From positions 420,057 through 484,056 of the forward strand of contig NZ_VKKH01000009.1 in assembly GCF_007197995.1 (NCBI RefSeq): a stretch of 64,000 bases of DNA. Direction: 5' to 3'. Position numbers and translations under genes: made by a program. The notes under the pieces are model-generated. The model saw only the letters and a program-made list of their open reading frames with translations, was not told the DNA's origin and did no database searches. The stretch's first letter is position 1. Each line of letters starts with the position of its first letter. The stretch is from Aliiglaciecola sp. M165. GTDB lineage: Bacteria; Pseudomonadota; Gammaproteobacteria; Enterobacterales; Alteromonadaceae. Of this stretch, positions 44,729 through 53,299 are shown piece by piece.

Positions 44729-45106
44729 CTACCAGCAATTTTTAGGCGTAACCTGTAAAAGATGATTGACTGAAAAACTGCCACAAGGTACTGATGCTTG
44801 GGGTTTATTTTTTAGTGCTGCTACTATCTGGTATGTTTGCTCGGTGCCATTTTTAAGTTCTATGTAATAATCAGTGTGTTTAGGAATAGTAAGCTCCTTC
44901 GCACTAGCATATCGAAGGTGCGTTAAGCGAAAAGATTCCTGCTGCATTGTGTAGGTCAACAACTCCTTTTGAACGGCATTTCGTTTAGATTCGTTGATAT
45001 GAGTGTTGTATGCGGGTACTGCAAAGAGCAACAAGCATCCGGCAATTGCCAACGCTAGCAACATGTCCACCAGTCCGACCCCTTTACAAAAAAAACCGTA
45101 CTTCAT
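44729..45106 (-). CDS. PilE-like pilin with Asp at +5
   Basis: 125 residues. The prepilin-like N-terminus is FCKGVGLVDMLLALAIAGCLLLF: cleavage would come after the Gly, and the position normally held by Glu5 is Asp (VGLVD). The rest is short, with NAVQKELLTYTMQQESFRL in the helical stalk and two Cys near the end (VPCGSF ... PKNCW), the D-region disulfide of PilE-type pilins. It is divergent from the second minor-pilin operon (gap of 67 bases), so the two probably share a control region. Likely a minor pilin. Confidence 0.75.
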   Translation of the reverse strand: MKYGFFCKGVGLVDMLLALAIAGCLLLFAVPAYNTHINESKRNAVQKELLTYTMQQESFRLTHLRYASAKELTIPKHTDYYIELKNGTEQTYQIVAALKNKPQASVPCGSFSVNHLLQVTPKNCW

Positions 45107-45173
45107 CTTTGTATAACTCCTTCTATACTCAGCTCAAAGTAAAGCACAAGGAAACGTGGCTGGAGTACAGAAA

Positions 45174-45713
45174 ATGCATGGAAGAAGTAAAAATCGCGCT
45201 GCTAAAAACGGATTCACACTGCTCGAAACGCTTATCGTATTATTCATAATTAGTTTGGTCGCCTTGTTTGGCGCACCTTCGTTTTTGGAAAGTCTTCGCC
45301 AGTACCAATTAAAGAGTGCTTTGCAAGAAACCTATTTTTTGTTGAAAGCGGCCAGAAGAATGTCCATTCATCTTGGCAAAGACATAACAGTCAATTTTGA
45401 TGCTCAAAAAGAATGGTGCATTGCCCTAAACGATAATGGCCAATGTGATTGTCATACTAAAAATGCCTGCTCGGTTCTTGGCCAGCCATATTTATTAAAT
45501 CGACAAGGGTTTCCCCACGTAGCGTTAGATACTTTGCTGATGGGAAATATCAATGCGTTAGTATTTGATCGAAACCATGGAATTAGTGTGGGTCGAGGTG
45601 GCTCAGGCCAGTTTTCTACTCCTAATGCTGCTGGCAAATTTATTGTTAGCAACCTTGGCCGCGTGCGCATTTGCGTTTCCAAGGGGAAAATTGGCGGATA
45701 CTCCCCATGTTGA
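45174..45713 (+). CDS. FimT/GspH-like minor pilin, second cluster
   Basis: 179 residues from the ATG at 45174 (GGAG eight bases upstream); a GTG six codons earlier is possible. The prepilin site is KNGFTLLETLIVLFIISLVALFG with Glu at +5. After it comes SLRQYQLKSALQETYFLLKAARRMSI, the helical part typical of GspH/FimT, and a C-terminal domain with a Cys-rich loop (CIALNDNGQCDCHTKNAC). FimT/FimU starts the minor-pilin complex and in some bacteria binds DNA during uptake. It is the first gene of four overlapping genes, followed by the PilW-like gene. Confidence 0.82.
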   Translation: MHGRSKNRAAKNGFTLLETLIVLFIISLVALFGAPSFLESLRQYQLKSALQETYFLLKAARRMSIHLGKDITVNFDAQKEWCIALNDNGQCDCHTKNACSVLGQPYLLNRQGFPHVALDTLLMGNINALVFDRNHGISVGRGGSGQFSTPNAAGKFIVSNLGRVRICVSKGKIGGYSPC

Positions 45714-46333
45714 ACACTCATTTATGTCAACGCCGCGTGATCAAAGGTTTTTCGATTGTCGAACTGCTTATCGCCATGACCTTGGGCCTAAGCGTAATGG
45801 CTGGGTTGACGGCATTTACCGGGCGTTTAATCAGTTTTAACGCAAATACCATGACACATTTACGTCTTCAAGAAGAACTTCAAACTATCGCTATATTTCT
45901 ATCCAGAGAAATTAGCCGCAGCGGTGCTATTGCCCAGGCCGAGATTCATGCAAAAAATGGTATCAAATCAAAAGGAAAACAATGGAATGGTTTTACCTTT
46001 TCTCATTTCCCAAATGAATCGCCAAATAGTTGTATGTTATTCGCTTATGACCGAGATTGGGATGGTCAAATGAGTCGAACTCCAAACAACGAACATTATG
46101 GATTCAGGTTAAAAAACAAAGCGATTGAATTTCGAGTGGCCGGAGCAAATTGCGACGAAAATGGCTGGCAGGATTTATCTGATCCCAACATCGTCGAGGT
46201 CACAAGGCTTCAATTTAATCCAATTGCTAATACAAGGGCGCTAGTGCAAGTCCAACTAGCAGGACAATTAAAACAAGATCCAAATCATAAGCTCAACATG
46301 GATTTTGTCGTACGAGTTAAAAATCGTGAATAA
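45707..46333 (+). CDS. PilW-like minor pilin, second cluster
   Basis: 208 residues from the ATG at 45707, which overlaps the end of the FimT-like gene by seven bases. The prepilin motif is IKGFSIVELLIAMTLGLSVM with Glu at +5. TMTHLRLQEELQTIAIFLSREISRSG follows, matching the PilW/GspJ layout. It is shorter than the PilW at 34 kb (288 residues) and little like it beyond the leader. Confidence 0.8.
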   Translation: MLNTHLCQRRVIKGFSIVELLIAMTLGLSVMAGLTAFTGRLISFNANTMTHLRLQEELQTIAIFLSREISRSGAIAQAEIHAKNGIKSKGKQWNGFTFSHFPNESPNSCMLFAYDRDWDGQMSRTPNNEHYGFRLKNKAIEFRVAGANCDENGWQDLSDPNIVEVTRLQFNPIANTRALVQVQLAGQLKQDPNHKLNMDFVVRVKNRE

Positions 46334-47450
46334 AGTTATTCGCACTTCAAATACCTTGCAACACGGCGGAGTATTATTCGTTGTACTAGTTTTATTATTA
46401 GCGCTCTGTGCAATGGTTATCCTTTCCAGTTTGAGGCAAAATTTATTTGTCAATTCGATGAGCGTTAATAGCAAAAACTTGGCATTGGCTCGCACTAACG
46501 CTGAAACAGGTATGGCTAGCGCCTTAAATCGGCTTCAATCCGATCCCACCTTTATGCAAAGTCAAATGGAAATGCATCTCAAAGCTAACAACAATCCTCA
46601 AGGAAAGGCGAAAGTAAACATTTCCCGGCACATAACAACCCGTTTTTCTAATCGCATGGAGTTGATCAAAGTGACTGCAATGGGCCAAGGGTCAGACCCG
46701 AACGCCCGAGTAATTTTGACTCAGCAAGTTCTAAGATACCCGCTACTTAGGGCAACTCCTTTATCTCCCGTGATGATTAATGGCAAATTAAACGTCAGCA
46801 CAGACTTATCAATAGTCTATGACCCGCCGAATTTTGATCCAACTTCTGATAAGTTAATATTGCTTGCAGATGCGCTAACTGTTGCCAGCAACATTTTTAA
46901 CTGTTCAATTGATCGTTACAAACGAGGTGATTGCACCAATAATAACTTTTCTTCGATATATCAAACTCAGGCAAAGGGCCCGGCAACTGATTTATTGCCC
47001 TTTCTTTTTAATATAAGAAAAGTGGATTGGCCATACCTACAAGACGAATTTAAGTACGTTTTAAAAAACTGTGAACCACAAAATCTGCCATCAAAGGCCT
47101 CTAGTTTCTGGGTAATCGGTGATTGTTGGCTGGATGGTCGGACTGTATTAGGAACACCGCAACATCCAATAATAATGGTTGTGCAAAACGGAGATCTCTA
47201 TTTGCGGGGACAAAATAAGATTTATGGCTTGTTGGTAATCTTGTCCACGTCACATTTTGATACGACACATAACATAACACTACTAGGACAGAATCAGATA
47301 CATGGCGGTTTTGTTGCCAATACAAATGTTAACTTATCCGGTGGCACAATGGATATTCTGTTTAACAATGAGATTATAGATCGTTTGTTTGATCAGGCAG
47401 ACATGTGGAAACTTGTCCGTATCCCCGGCAGTTGGCGTGATTTCAAATGA
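46326..47450 (+). CDS. PilX-like minor pilin, second cluster
   Basis: 374 residues from GTG at 46326, overlapping the PilW-like stop by eight bases; a TTG seven codons earlier is possible. The N-terminus HGGVLFVVLVLLLALCAMVILSS with no Glu at +5, then SKNLALARTNAETGMASALN, matches PilX/GspK-like proteins. The C-terminal ~250 residues form a large beta-rich domain with NGDLYLRGQNKIYGLLVI, about twice the length of the first-cluster PilX. Such an extension might make it a tip adhesin-like pilin in a cluster that has no pilY1; that is inference. Confidence 0.72.
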   Translation: MNKVIRTSNTLQHGGVLFVVLVLLLALCAMVILSSLRQNLFVNSMSVNSKNLALARTNAETGMASALNRLQSDPTFMQSQMEMHLKANNNPQGKAKVNISRHITTRFSNRMELIKVTAMGQGSDPNARVILTQQVLRYPLLRATPLSPVMINGKLNVSTDLSIVYDPPNFDPTSDKLILLADALTVASNIFNCSIDRYKRGDCTNNNFSSIYQTQAKGPATDLLPFLFNIRKVDWPYLQDEFKYVLKNCEPQNLPSKASSFWVIGDCWLDGRTVLGTPQHPIIMVVQNGDLYLRGQNKIYGLLVILSTSHFDTTHNITLLGQNQIHGGFVANTNVNLSGGTMDILFNNEIIDRLFDQADMWKLVRIPGSWRDFK

Positions 47451-47938
47451 AGGATCAACGGGGCTTTAGTCTTGTTGAGGTGATGATTGTCTCTGCGATA
47501 TTACTCAGTAGTGCGACCGGAATGATGGCCCTCCATAAGCAAATGATCGATATGCAGTTAATTCGATTTTACTCTGATATCGCGGTGAGATTGGCTGTCG
47601 AAAAAATTGAAGATTTACATGACTTTCAATCAAAGTATGGAAAGTTTGGCTTACATGGGAAGACAAGCTATTCTCAAATCTCTGATAATAGAGGTGGGGT
47701 TTTACCAGCAGGAAAAGTAGCGATTCAGCCGAGTGGTCAATCAGGCAAGACACTCATATTTGAGCGACAATGGAAAGTTTTCGAGGATCCACTTTCTGCC
47801 AGTAAAAACGTTGTAGTGACGATTTCATGGCAGGGTATTAACGCAAAAAAACAGCATTTTTCGATGTCTTCTGAATTGGTGCCGATTTCTCCCCATCGAC
47901 ATATTCATCTAACAGATAATTATTCTATTCCGAGGTGA
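47447..47938 (+). CDS. PilV-like minor pilin, second cluster
   Basis: 163 residues, start overlapping the PilX-like stop by four bases (ATGA). The prepilin motif is QRGFSLVEVMIVSAILLSSATG with Glu at +5, and FYSDIAVRLAVEKIEDLHDF follows as in PilV. The C-terminal domain is simple and poor in Cys, unlike the first-cluster PilV. It is the last gene of the second cluster and ends before a bidirectional terminator. Confidence 0.8.
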   Translation: MKDQRGFSLVEVMIVSAILLSSATGMMALHKQMIDMQLIRFYSDIAVRLAVEKIEDLHDFQSKYGKFGLHGKTSYSQISDNRGGVLPAGKVAIQPSGQSGKTLIFERQWKVFEDPLSASKNVVVTISWQGINAKKQHFSMSSELVPISPHRHIHLTDNYSIPR

Positions 47939-48050
47939 ACCGTTTTCCAATCACAGAACACCTGCACATAGTGGTATTTAACAATATGCCAAGCCCACCC
48001 AACTACTATTAGATAATATTAAGATGCGTCAAGCTAGCAGCCTAAAAACA

Positions 48051-48080
48051 AAAAACCAGCTGAGCGCAGCTGGTTTTTTT
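48051..48080. terminator. Bidirectional rho-independent terminator between pilV-like gene and ppiD
   Basis: AAAAACCAGCTG, AGCG loop, CAGCTGGTTTTT: a 12-bp stem with T-runs on both strands, placed between two convergent genes. Confidence 0.9.
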
Positions 48081-48103
48081 ATTGTCAGTAAGTGTTTGTA
48101 GGC

Positions 48104-49990
48104 TTACAAATTAAATACTGTTATGTCTGCATCAGCACGCAATGATTCAATTAGGCTTGCGTAAAGGCTCTGTGAACGAGTTTGACCGAGTCGTTGTTGC
48201 ATAGCTTCAAGTTGCTCCGCAGGTAACTCATCTGACGCATTAACGTTGTTCAACTGCACGATCCCAATATCTCCGCTGGCGAGTTCAACAACATCCTGGT
48301 TGGCTCCGGCGTCTGTAGAAAGCTGAAAGGCTTTGTCGACAATTGCTCTTGGCACTTCACCACCGAAACGCGTTACACCAGCCTGAAGCTGCCAGCCAAT
48401 TTCTTTTTCCGCCAATCCGGCTGAAATGTCCTGTCCTGCCTGTAGTTGAGCAAGTAAATCATTAGTCCATTCTTTTGCTGCTTCCTGCGCTTTTTCAGAC
48501 GTTAACTCTGAAACGATTTGGTCACGGACTTCTTCAAGCGCTTTGGTGCGCTCTGGCTCATGCTCTTTAACTCGAATAACCATAAAGTGGTTCTCGCCAA
48601 CAGTAATGACTTCACTGTTTACGCGATCTTGAATAAGTTCGTCAGAGAACGCTTGCGCAATCACGATTGGGTTGGATACCGCTTCAGGTGCTTGTTCACG
48701 AACAAAAAGTTCTGTCGCTTGAACACTCAAGCCTGTTGCCGCTGCCACGTCTTGTAAACTGTCTGGCATTTCAAACGCCAACTCAGCAAGTTGTCCTTGC
48801 ACGATGTAGAGCTCTTCAACGGCTTTGTCTAATTTAACGCGTTGTTCGAGGTCGTCTTTGACTTCTTCAAATGCTGTTACCTGTTCTGCTTTGATGTCGG
48901 TAAGTTTAATTACGTGAAAACCAAATTCACTTTCAACTACACCGCTCACATCTCCGATATTAGCCAGGGCAAAGGCCGCTTCTTCAAACGCTGAGTCCAT
49001 CACTCCGCGCGTAAAGAAATCTAAATCACCACCATTTTCAGCAGAAAAGGTATCATCAGACATCTCACCTGCGACTACAGCAAACTCTTCACCAGCATTT
49101 ACCCGATCTGCCGCTTCTTGTGCTTTTGCTTGTGCACTGTCTTGATCATCGCCAAATTCAACAAGAATATGCGAGACACGTCTCTGTTCTTCACTGCGAT
49201 AATCGTTCGAGCTACGCTCATATAAATCGACTAATTCTTGCTCAGTGACCTCTACAGTATCTAGATAGTCTTCTGCTTTGACTTCAAGGTACTCAAGACT
49301 GAGTCGCTCTTGCGTATCAAACTGTAAAAGATTTTGTTGGTAATAGTCTTTGATATCATCTTCAGTCAGTTCTACACCGGCTTCAAATGGTCCGTAAGGA
49401 ACTGTGAGATACTGAATATCACGGGTTTGTTGCTGCAATTGCAATATTTTGCTGGCTTCGCTGGGCAAAGAAAATTCACTGCCTAACAATGCTCTGGCGA
49501 CTTGTTGACGAGTCATTTCATTGCGCATGTAATCTCTAAAGGTATTGGTTTGGAATCCTACTGAGCGCAATGTTGCCTGGAAACGGGCGTTGTTGAACTG
49601 ACCACCAATTTGAAATTCTGGCATAAGCAGGATCTGTTCACGAACTTGCTGATTACTGACACGTAAGCCAAGCTCTCTAGCCGCCTGCTCGATAAGTTTA
49701 TCTGCAATGAGTCTGTCTAGCACACTTTGACGAAACTGGTTCAAGTAAGCCGAATCAGCTGCTAGCGCTGCAAAGGCATCACCAAATTGCGATTCTAAAC
49801 GTGCGCGTTCATTTTCATACGCTCGATCAAATGTGGACTGAGAAATTTCGTCGCCATTGACTTCAGCGGCAGCCGAACCTGAAGAGGAAACATAACCCCC
49901 TACTCCAGCGAAAACGAAACTTAATATAACCAAACCCAGGATAACAATTGCCCAAGTACCCTGCGATCCTTCTCTAATTTTTTCCAACAT
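48104..49990 (-). CDS. ppiD: Periplasmic chaperone/peptidyl-prolyl isomerase PpiD
   Basis: 628 residues. A short cytoplasmic start is followed by one membrane helix (WAIVILGLVILSFVFAGVGG). A SurA-N-like chaperone region comes next, then a parvulin domain at about 265-355 (RRVSHILVEFG ... FSAENGGDLDFFTRG ... ESEFGFHVIKL) and a long C-terminal chaperone part. It assists outer-membrane protein folding near the Sec translocon. The place after hupB is the standard gammaproteobacterial order. A perfect TATAAT-type -10 box lies about 85 bases before the start (50073-50078). Confidence 0.95.
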   Translation of the reverse strand: MLEKIREGSQGTWAIVILGLVILSFVFAGVGGYVSSSGSAAAEVNGDEISQSTFDRAYENERARLESQFGDAFAALAADSAYLNQFRQSVLDRLIADKLIEQAARELGLRVSNQQVREQILLMPEFQIGGQFNNARFQATLRSVGFQTNTFRDYMRNEMTRQQVARALLGSEFSLPSEASKILQLQQQTRDIQYLTVPYGPFEAGVELTEDDIKDYYQQNLLQFDTQERLSLEYLEVKAEDYLDTVEVTEQELVDLYERSSNDYRSEEQRRVSHILVEFGDDQDSAQAKAQEAADRVNAGEEFAVVAGEMSDDTFSAENGGDLDFFTRGVMDSAFEEAAFALANIGDVSGVVESEFGFHVIKLTDIKAEQVTAFEEVKDDLEQRVKLDKAVEELYIVQGQLAELAFEMPDSLQDVAAATGLSVQATELFVREQAPEAVSNPIVIAQAFSDELIQDRVNSEVITVGENHFMVIRVKEHEPERTKALEEVRDQIVSELTSEKAQEAAKEWTNDLLAQLQAGQDISAGLAEKEIGWQLQAGVTRFGGEVPRAIVDKAFQLSTDAGANQDVVELASGDIGIVQLNNVNASDELPAEQLEAMQQRLGQTRSQSLYASLIESLRADADITVFNL

Positions 49991-50249
49991 ATGAGTCTAT
50001 TCTCTTTGACGGACTTATTAACAGCACTGCGCAGCGTTATAACCTCTGTGCTCGCAGCAATAAAACGGCGGGATTATAGCGCGAAAACCATTAGGATCAC
50101 CAGCTAAAGCCCAAATAATCTATGACCAAATTGATTAATTATCCGGTCATTCAAAATCAACATTAATTTCGAAGGTTAATTGCGATGAAAAAGCAGGTTG
50201 AGCGACAAATACCAGACAATAATGATATTTAACCCAGTAAACAGAAACG
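49991..50249. other. ppiD upstream region
   Basis: About 260 bases between the hupB terminator and ppiD. On the minus strand TATAAT at 50073-50078 is a likely -10 box; no good -35 box is seen. No further gene is supported. Confidence 0.45.
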
Positions 50250-50279
50250 AAAAAGGCGATGAATGTTCATCGCCTTTTT
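50250..50279 (-). terminator. Rho-independent terminator of hupB
   Basis: A 14-bp perfect stem, AAAAAGGCGATGAA with TTCATCGCCTTTTT, and a two-base apex; T5 on the minus strand. It lies 20 bases after the hupB stop and separates hupB from ppiD. Confidence 0.88.
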
Positions 50280-50298
50280 GTCTATCGAGACGCTTGTC

Positions 50299-50571
50299 TT
50301 AGTTACAAGAATCTTTAAGAGCTTTACCTGCTTTGAAAGATGGTACTTTCGCTGCAGCAATCTGGATTGTCTCACCTGTTTGTGGATTACGACCACTGCG
50401 AGCTGAACGCTCACGAACTGAGAATGTACCAAAGCCAACTAGCGCTACTTGATCGCCGTCTTTAAGAGCAGCAGTAACTGCGTCGGTAAATGAATCAAGA
50501 GCACGACCAGCAGCTGCTTTAGAAATGTCTGCACCAGCAGCAATACTATCGATTAGTTGAGACTTGTTCAC
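50299..50571 (-). CDS. hupB: DNA-binding protein HU-beta
   Basis: 90 residues with the whole HU fold: [24 protein letters not shown] helices, [14 protein letters not shown] and the DNA-arm region [20 protein letters not shown]. It bends DNA as a nucleoid protein dimer. It follows lon as in E. coli. A sigma-70-like promoter at 50631-50659 and its own terminator make it a single-gene unit. Confidence 0.97.
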   Translation of the reverse strand: MNKSQLIDSIAAGADISKAAAGRALDSFTDAVTAALKDGDQVALVGFGTFSVRERSARSGRNPQTGETIQIAAAKVPSFKAGKALKDSCN

Positions 50572-50630
50572 AATAAGATCCCCTTCAATTGTTATTATTT
50601 GTTGTTCCGCAAAATGATTATTGCGGTGAC

Positions 50631-50659
50631 GTTATAACAAGCTTGAATTTGAACTTCAA
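50631..50659 (-). promoter_or_regulatory. Sigma-70-like promoter of hupB
   Basis: On the minus strand TTGAAG (50654-50659), a 17-base spacer and TATAAC (50631-50636), 60 bases before the hupB start. Confidence 0.65.
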
Positions 50660-50823
50660 GCAATGATTTACAATTAGTTTACATTTATGAATCGTCGCAA
50701 TCCCTTTTGTGATAAGGCTTCTGACGAAACTGACATAAAGGCTACCATATCTTTTAACTTAGTGAAGCCCTTATTTTTAAAAAAATTAGAAAAAATCACC
50801 TAAATTGGCTACTTTTTCTCCGG

Positions 50824-53175
50824 CTAGGCCGATTCGGCGCTAAATCCCTCAGGATTTTCCTGCAAAGCCAACTCCAAAACCTCATCAATCCATTGCACTG
50901 CATGAATACTCAAGTCTTGTTTGACGTTATCAGGGATCTCTTCCAAGTCGCGTTCATTGTCTTTTGGAATAACAACTGTCTTTATCCCGCCTCGATGCGC
51001 TGCCAATAACTTTTCTTTTAAACCACCAATTGCCAATACTTCGCCTCGCAATGTGATTTCTCCAGTCATAGCCACTTCACCTTTAACCGGATTTCCTGTT
51101 AAAGACGAAACCAATGCGGTGCACATTGCGATACCTGCACTAGGACCATCTTTTGGTGTTGCCCCCTCGGGAACATGAACATGAATATCACGTTTTTCGT
51201 AGAAGTCTTCATTGATGCGGAGCTTCTCAGCACGGCTTCGCACGACTGTCATAGCAGTTTTTATTGACTCAAGCATCACATCGCCCAGTGAGCCGGTAAA
51301 CGTAGTTTTGCCTTTACCCGGAACAGATGTCGTTTCTATCGTCAATAAATCACCACCGACTGACGTCCAAGCTAGCCCAGTCACTTGGCCAATCTGGTTA
51401 TTTCCATCAGATTTCCCATAGTCAAAGCGCTGCACACCCAAGAAGTCTTTTAAGTTTTCCTGGTTCGCTACAACTTTTTTGGTCTTAGGATTAAGTAAGA
51501 TGTTCTTCACCGCTTTGCGGCAAATCTTGGATATTTCTCTTTCGAGACTTCTTACCCCCGCCTCTCGGGTGTAATAACGAATAATTCCTATGATTGCTGA
51601 GTCTTCAATATGCAGCTCGCCTTCTTTTAGACCATTGCGTTCCATTTGTTTTTTAACTAAATGGCGAGTAGCGATGTTGAGTTTTTCGTCTTCGGTATAA
51701 CCAGATAGGCGAATCACTTCCATACGGTCAAGTAATGGTCCAGGAATGTTCATACTATTTGAGGTAGCAACGAACATAACGTCTGACAAATCGTAGTCCA
51801 CTTCCAAATAGTGATCGCTGAAAGTACTGTTTTGTTCTGGGTCCAGCACCTCTAACAGTGCAGAAGATGGGTCACCGCGCATATCCGATGACATTTTGTC
51901 AATCTCATCGAGTAGGAATAGCGGGTTTTTTACGCCAACTTTTGCCATTTTCTGGATCAGTTTACCTGGCATAGAACCGATGTAAGTTCTGCGATGACCG
52001 CGGATCTCAGCTTCGTCTCTTACCCCCCCCAAAGCCATGCGCACGTATTTTCGACCTGTCGCTTTGGCAATGGATTGCCCTAAAGATGTTTTACCCACAC
52101 CAGGAGGACCAACAAGACAAAGAATAGGACCTTTGAGCTTCTTAACTCGTTGCTGAACCGCGAGATATTCAATAATTCGCTCTTTAACTTTCTCTAAGCC
52201 GTAATGATCAGAATCTAAAATGTCATCGGCTTTTGCCAAATCTTTTTTCACTGCACTGCGTTTATGCCAAGGCACATTTGCCAGCCAATCGATATAGCTT
52301 CTGACCACAGTCGCTTCAGCTGACATTGGTGACATCATTTTGAGCTTGCGTAATTCCGCAGTGGCTTTTTCCTTTGCCTCATCTGGCATCTTGGCTTCTT
52401 CAATTTTTTTGCCGAGTGCATCAAATTCGTCTGGGGCTTCATCCAACTCACCCAACTCTTTTTGGATGGCTTTCATCTGTTCGTTTAGATAGTACTCTCG
52501 CTGACTCTTTTCCATTTGCTTTTTAACGCGGGTACGGATTTTTTTCTCCACCTGCAGCAAATCAATTTCGTTTTCCATCAACGCCATGAGATATTCTAGA
52601 CGCTCGTTAACGCTCTCCATCTCTAGCACTTTCTGCTTTTCAGAGAGCTTGAGTGGCATATGAGCTGCCATGGTATCAGCAAGTCTAGCGGCTTCTTCGA
52701 TTCCATTTAGCGAGGTAAGCACTTCGGGGGGAATTTTTTTGTTTAGCTTAACGTATCCCTCAAACTGAGAAATCGCCGAGCGAACTAAAACCTCTTGCTC
52801 ATTTTCAGCAAGCTCTTCGTCTTCTTTACGAATTACTTCTGCCACAAAATAAGTGTCAGTTTGTAGAAAGGTTTGGATCTGGCCACGAACATTGCCTTCC
52901 ACCAAAACTTTTACGGTGCCATCAGGCAACTTGAGCAGCTGTAAAATGGTTGCAATGGTGCCGACTTCATAAACATCCTCTTTTTCAGGTTCATCTACGC
53001 CAGCATCTTTTTGTGCAACCAAAAAGATTTGTTTGTCTTTATCCATTGCCGCTTCTAAACAGCGAATGGATTTTTCTCTCCCTACAAATAAAGGGATAAC
53101 CATGTGTGGATATACCACCACATCTCTTAACGCCAATACTGGCATTTCTATGCGATCAGCTCGCTCTTCTGTCAT
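50824..53175 (-). CDS. lon: ATP-dependent protease La
   Basis: 783 residues, usual Lon-A length. In order: N-terminal substrate-binding domain (MPVLALRDVVVYPHMVIPLFVG), a coiled coil, AAA+ domain with Walker A GPPGVGKTSLGQ and Walker B LFLLDEIDKM, and the C-terminal protease with the catalytic Ser in KDGPSAGIAM and Lys in GGLKEKLLAAH. It degrades misfolded and regulatory proteins. A sigma-32-like promoter precedes it and a terminator isolates it from clpX, so it is a heat-shock unit. Confidence 0.98.
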   Translation of the reverse strand: MTEERADRIEMPVLALRDVVVYPHMVIPLFVGREKSIRCLEAAMDKDKQIFLVAQKDAGVDEPEKEDVYEVGTIATILQLLKLPDGTVKVLVEGNVRGQIQTFLQTDTYFVAEVIRKEDEELAENEQEVLVRSAISQFEGYVKLNKKIPPEVLTSLNGIEEAARLADTMAAHMPLKLSEKQKVLEMESVNERLEYLMALMENEIDLLQVEKKIRTRVKKQMEKSQREYYLNEQMKAIQKELGELDEAPDEFDALGKKIEEAKMPDEAKEKATAELRKLKMMSPMSAEATVVRSYIDWLANVPWHKRSAVKKDLAKADDILDSDHYGLEKVKERIIEYLAVQQRVKKLKGPILCLVGPPGVGKTSLGQSIAKATGRKYVRMALGGVRDEAEIRGHRRTYIGSMPGKLIQKMAKVGVKNPLFLLDEIDKMSSDMRGDPSSALLEVLDPEQNSTFSDHYLEVDYDLSDVMFVATSNSMNIPGPLLDRMEVIRLSGYTEDEKLNIATRHLVKKQMERNGLKEGELHIEDSAIIGIIRYYTREAGVRSLEREISKICRKAVKNILLNPKTKKVVANQENLKDFLGVQRFDYGKSDGNNQIGQVTGLAWTSVGGDLLTIETTSVPGKGKTTFTGSLGDVMLESIKTAMTVVRSRAEKLRINEDFYEKRDIHVHVPEGATPKDGPSAGIAMCTALVSSLTGNPVKGEVAMTGEITLRGEVLAIGGLKEKLLAAHRGGIKTVVIPKDNERDLEEIPDNVKQDLSIHAVQWIDEVLELALQENPEGFSAESA

Positions 53176-53220
53176 GCTTAATCTCGTTTTGTAATACTGC
53201 TAGAAAGGTAATGATAGTGT

Positions 53221-53248
53221 ATATGGGGATTACACAGTAAAGTTCAAA
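53221..53248 (-). promoter_or_regulatory. Sigma-32 (heat-shock) promoter of lon
   Basis: On the minus strand TTTGAAC, 13 bases, CCCCATAT, very near the consensus CTTGAAA-N13-CCCCATNT. The -10 box lies about 45 bases before the lon ATG. Confidence 0.75.
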
Positions 53249-53257
53249 CAAAAAATA

Positions 53258-53280
53258 CAAAAGGCTCCTAAGAGCCTTTG
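53258..53280 (-). terminator. Terminator between clpX and lon
   Basis: CAAAGGCTC / GAGCCTTTTG stem with a 4-base loop, 20 bases after the clpX stop; a T-rich tail on the minus strand. The lon -35 box lies about ten bases beyond it. Confidence 0.7.
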
Positions 53281-53299
53281 TTTTTGTTCCATTTCTACT

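Noticed and set aside
50184..50231. 15-codon frame with a fair ribosome-binding site upstream of ppiD
   Set aside because: Too short to support, no known leader-peptide features, and it runs opposite to ppiD.
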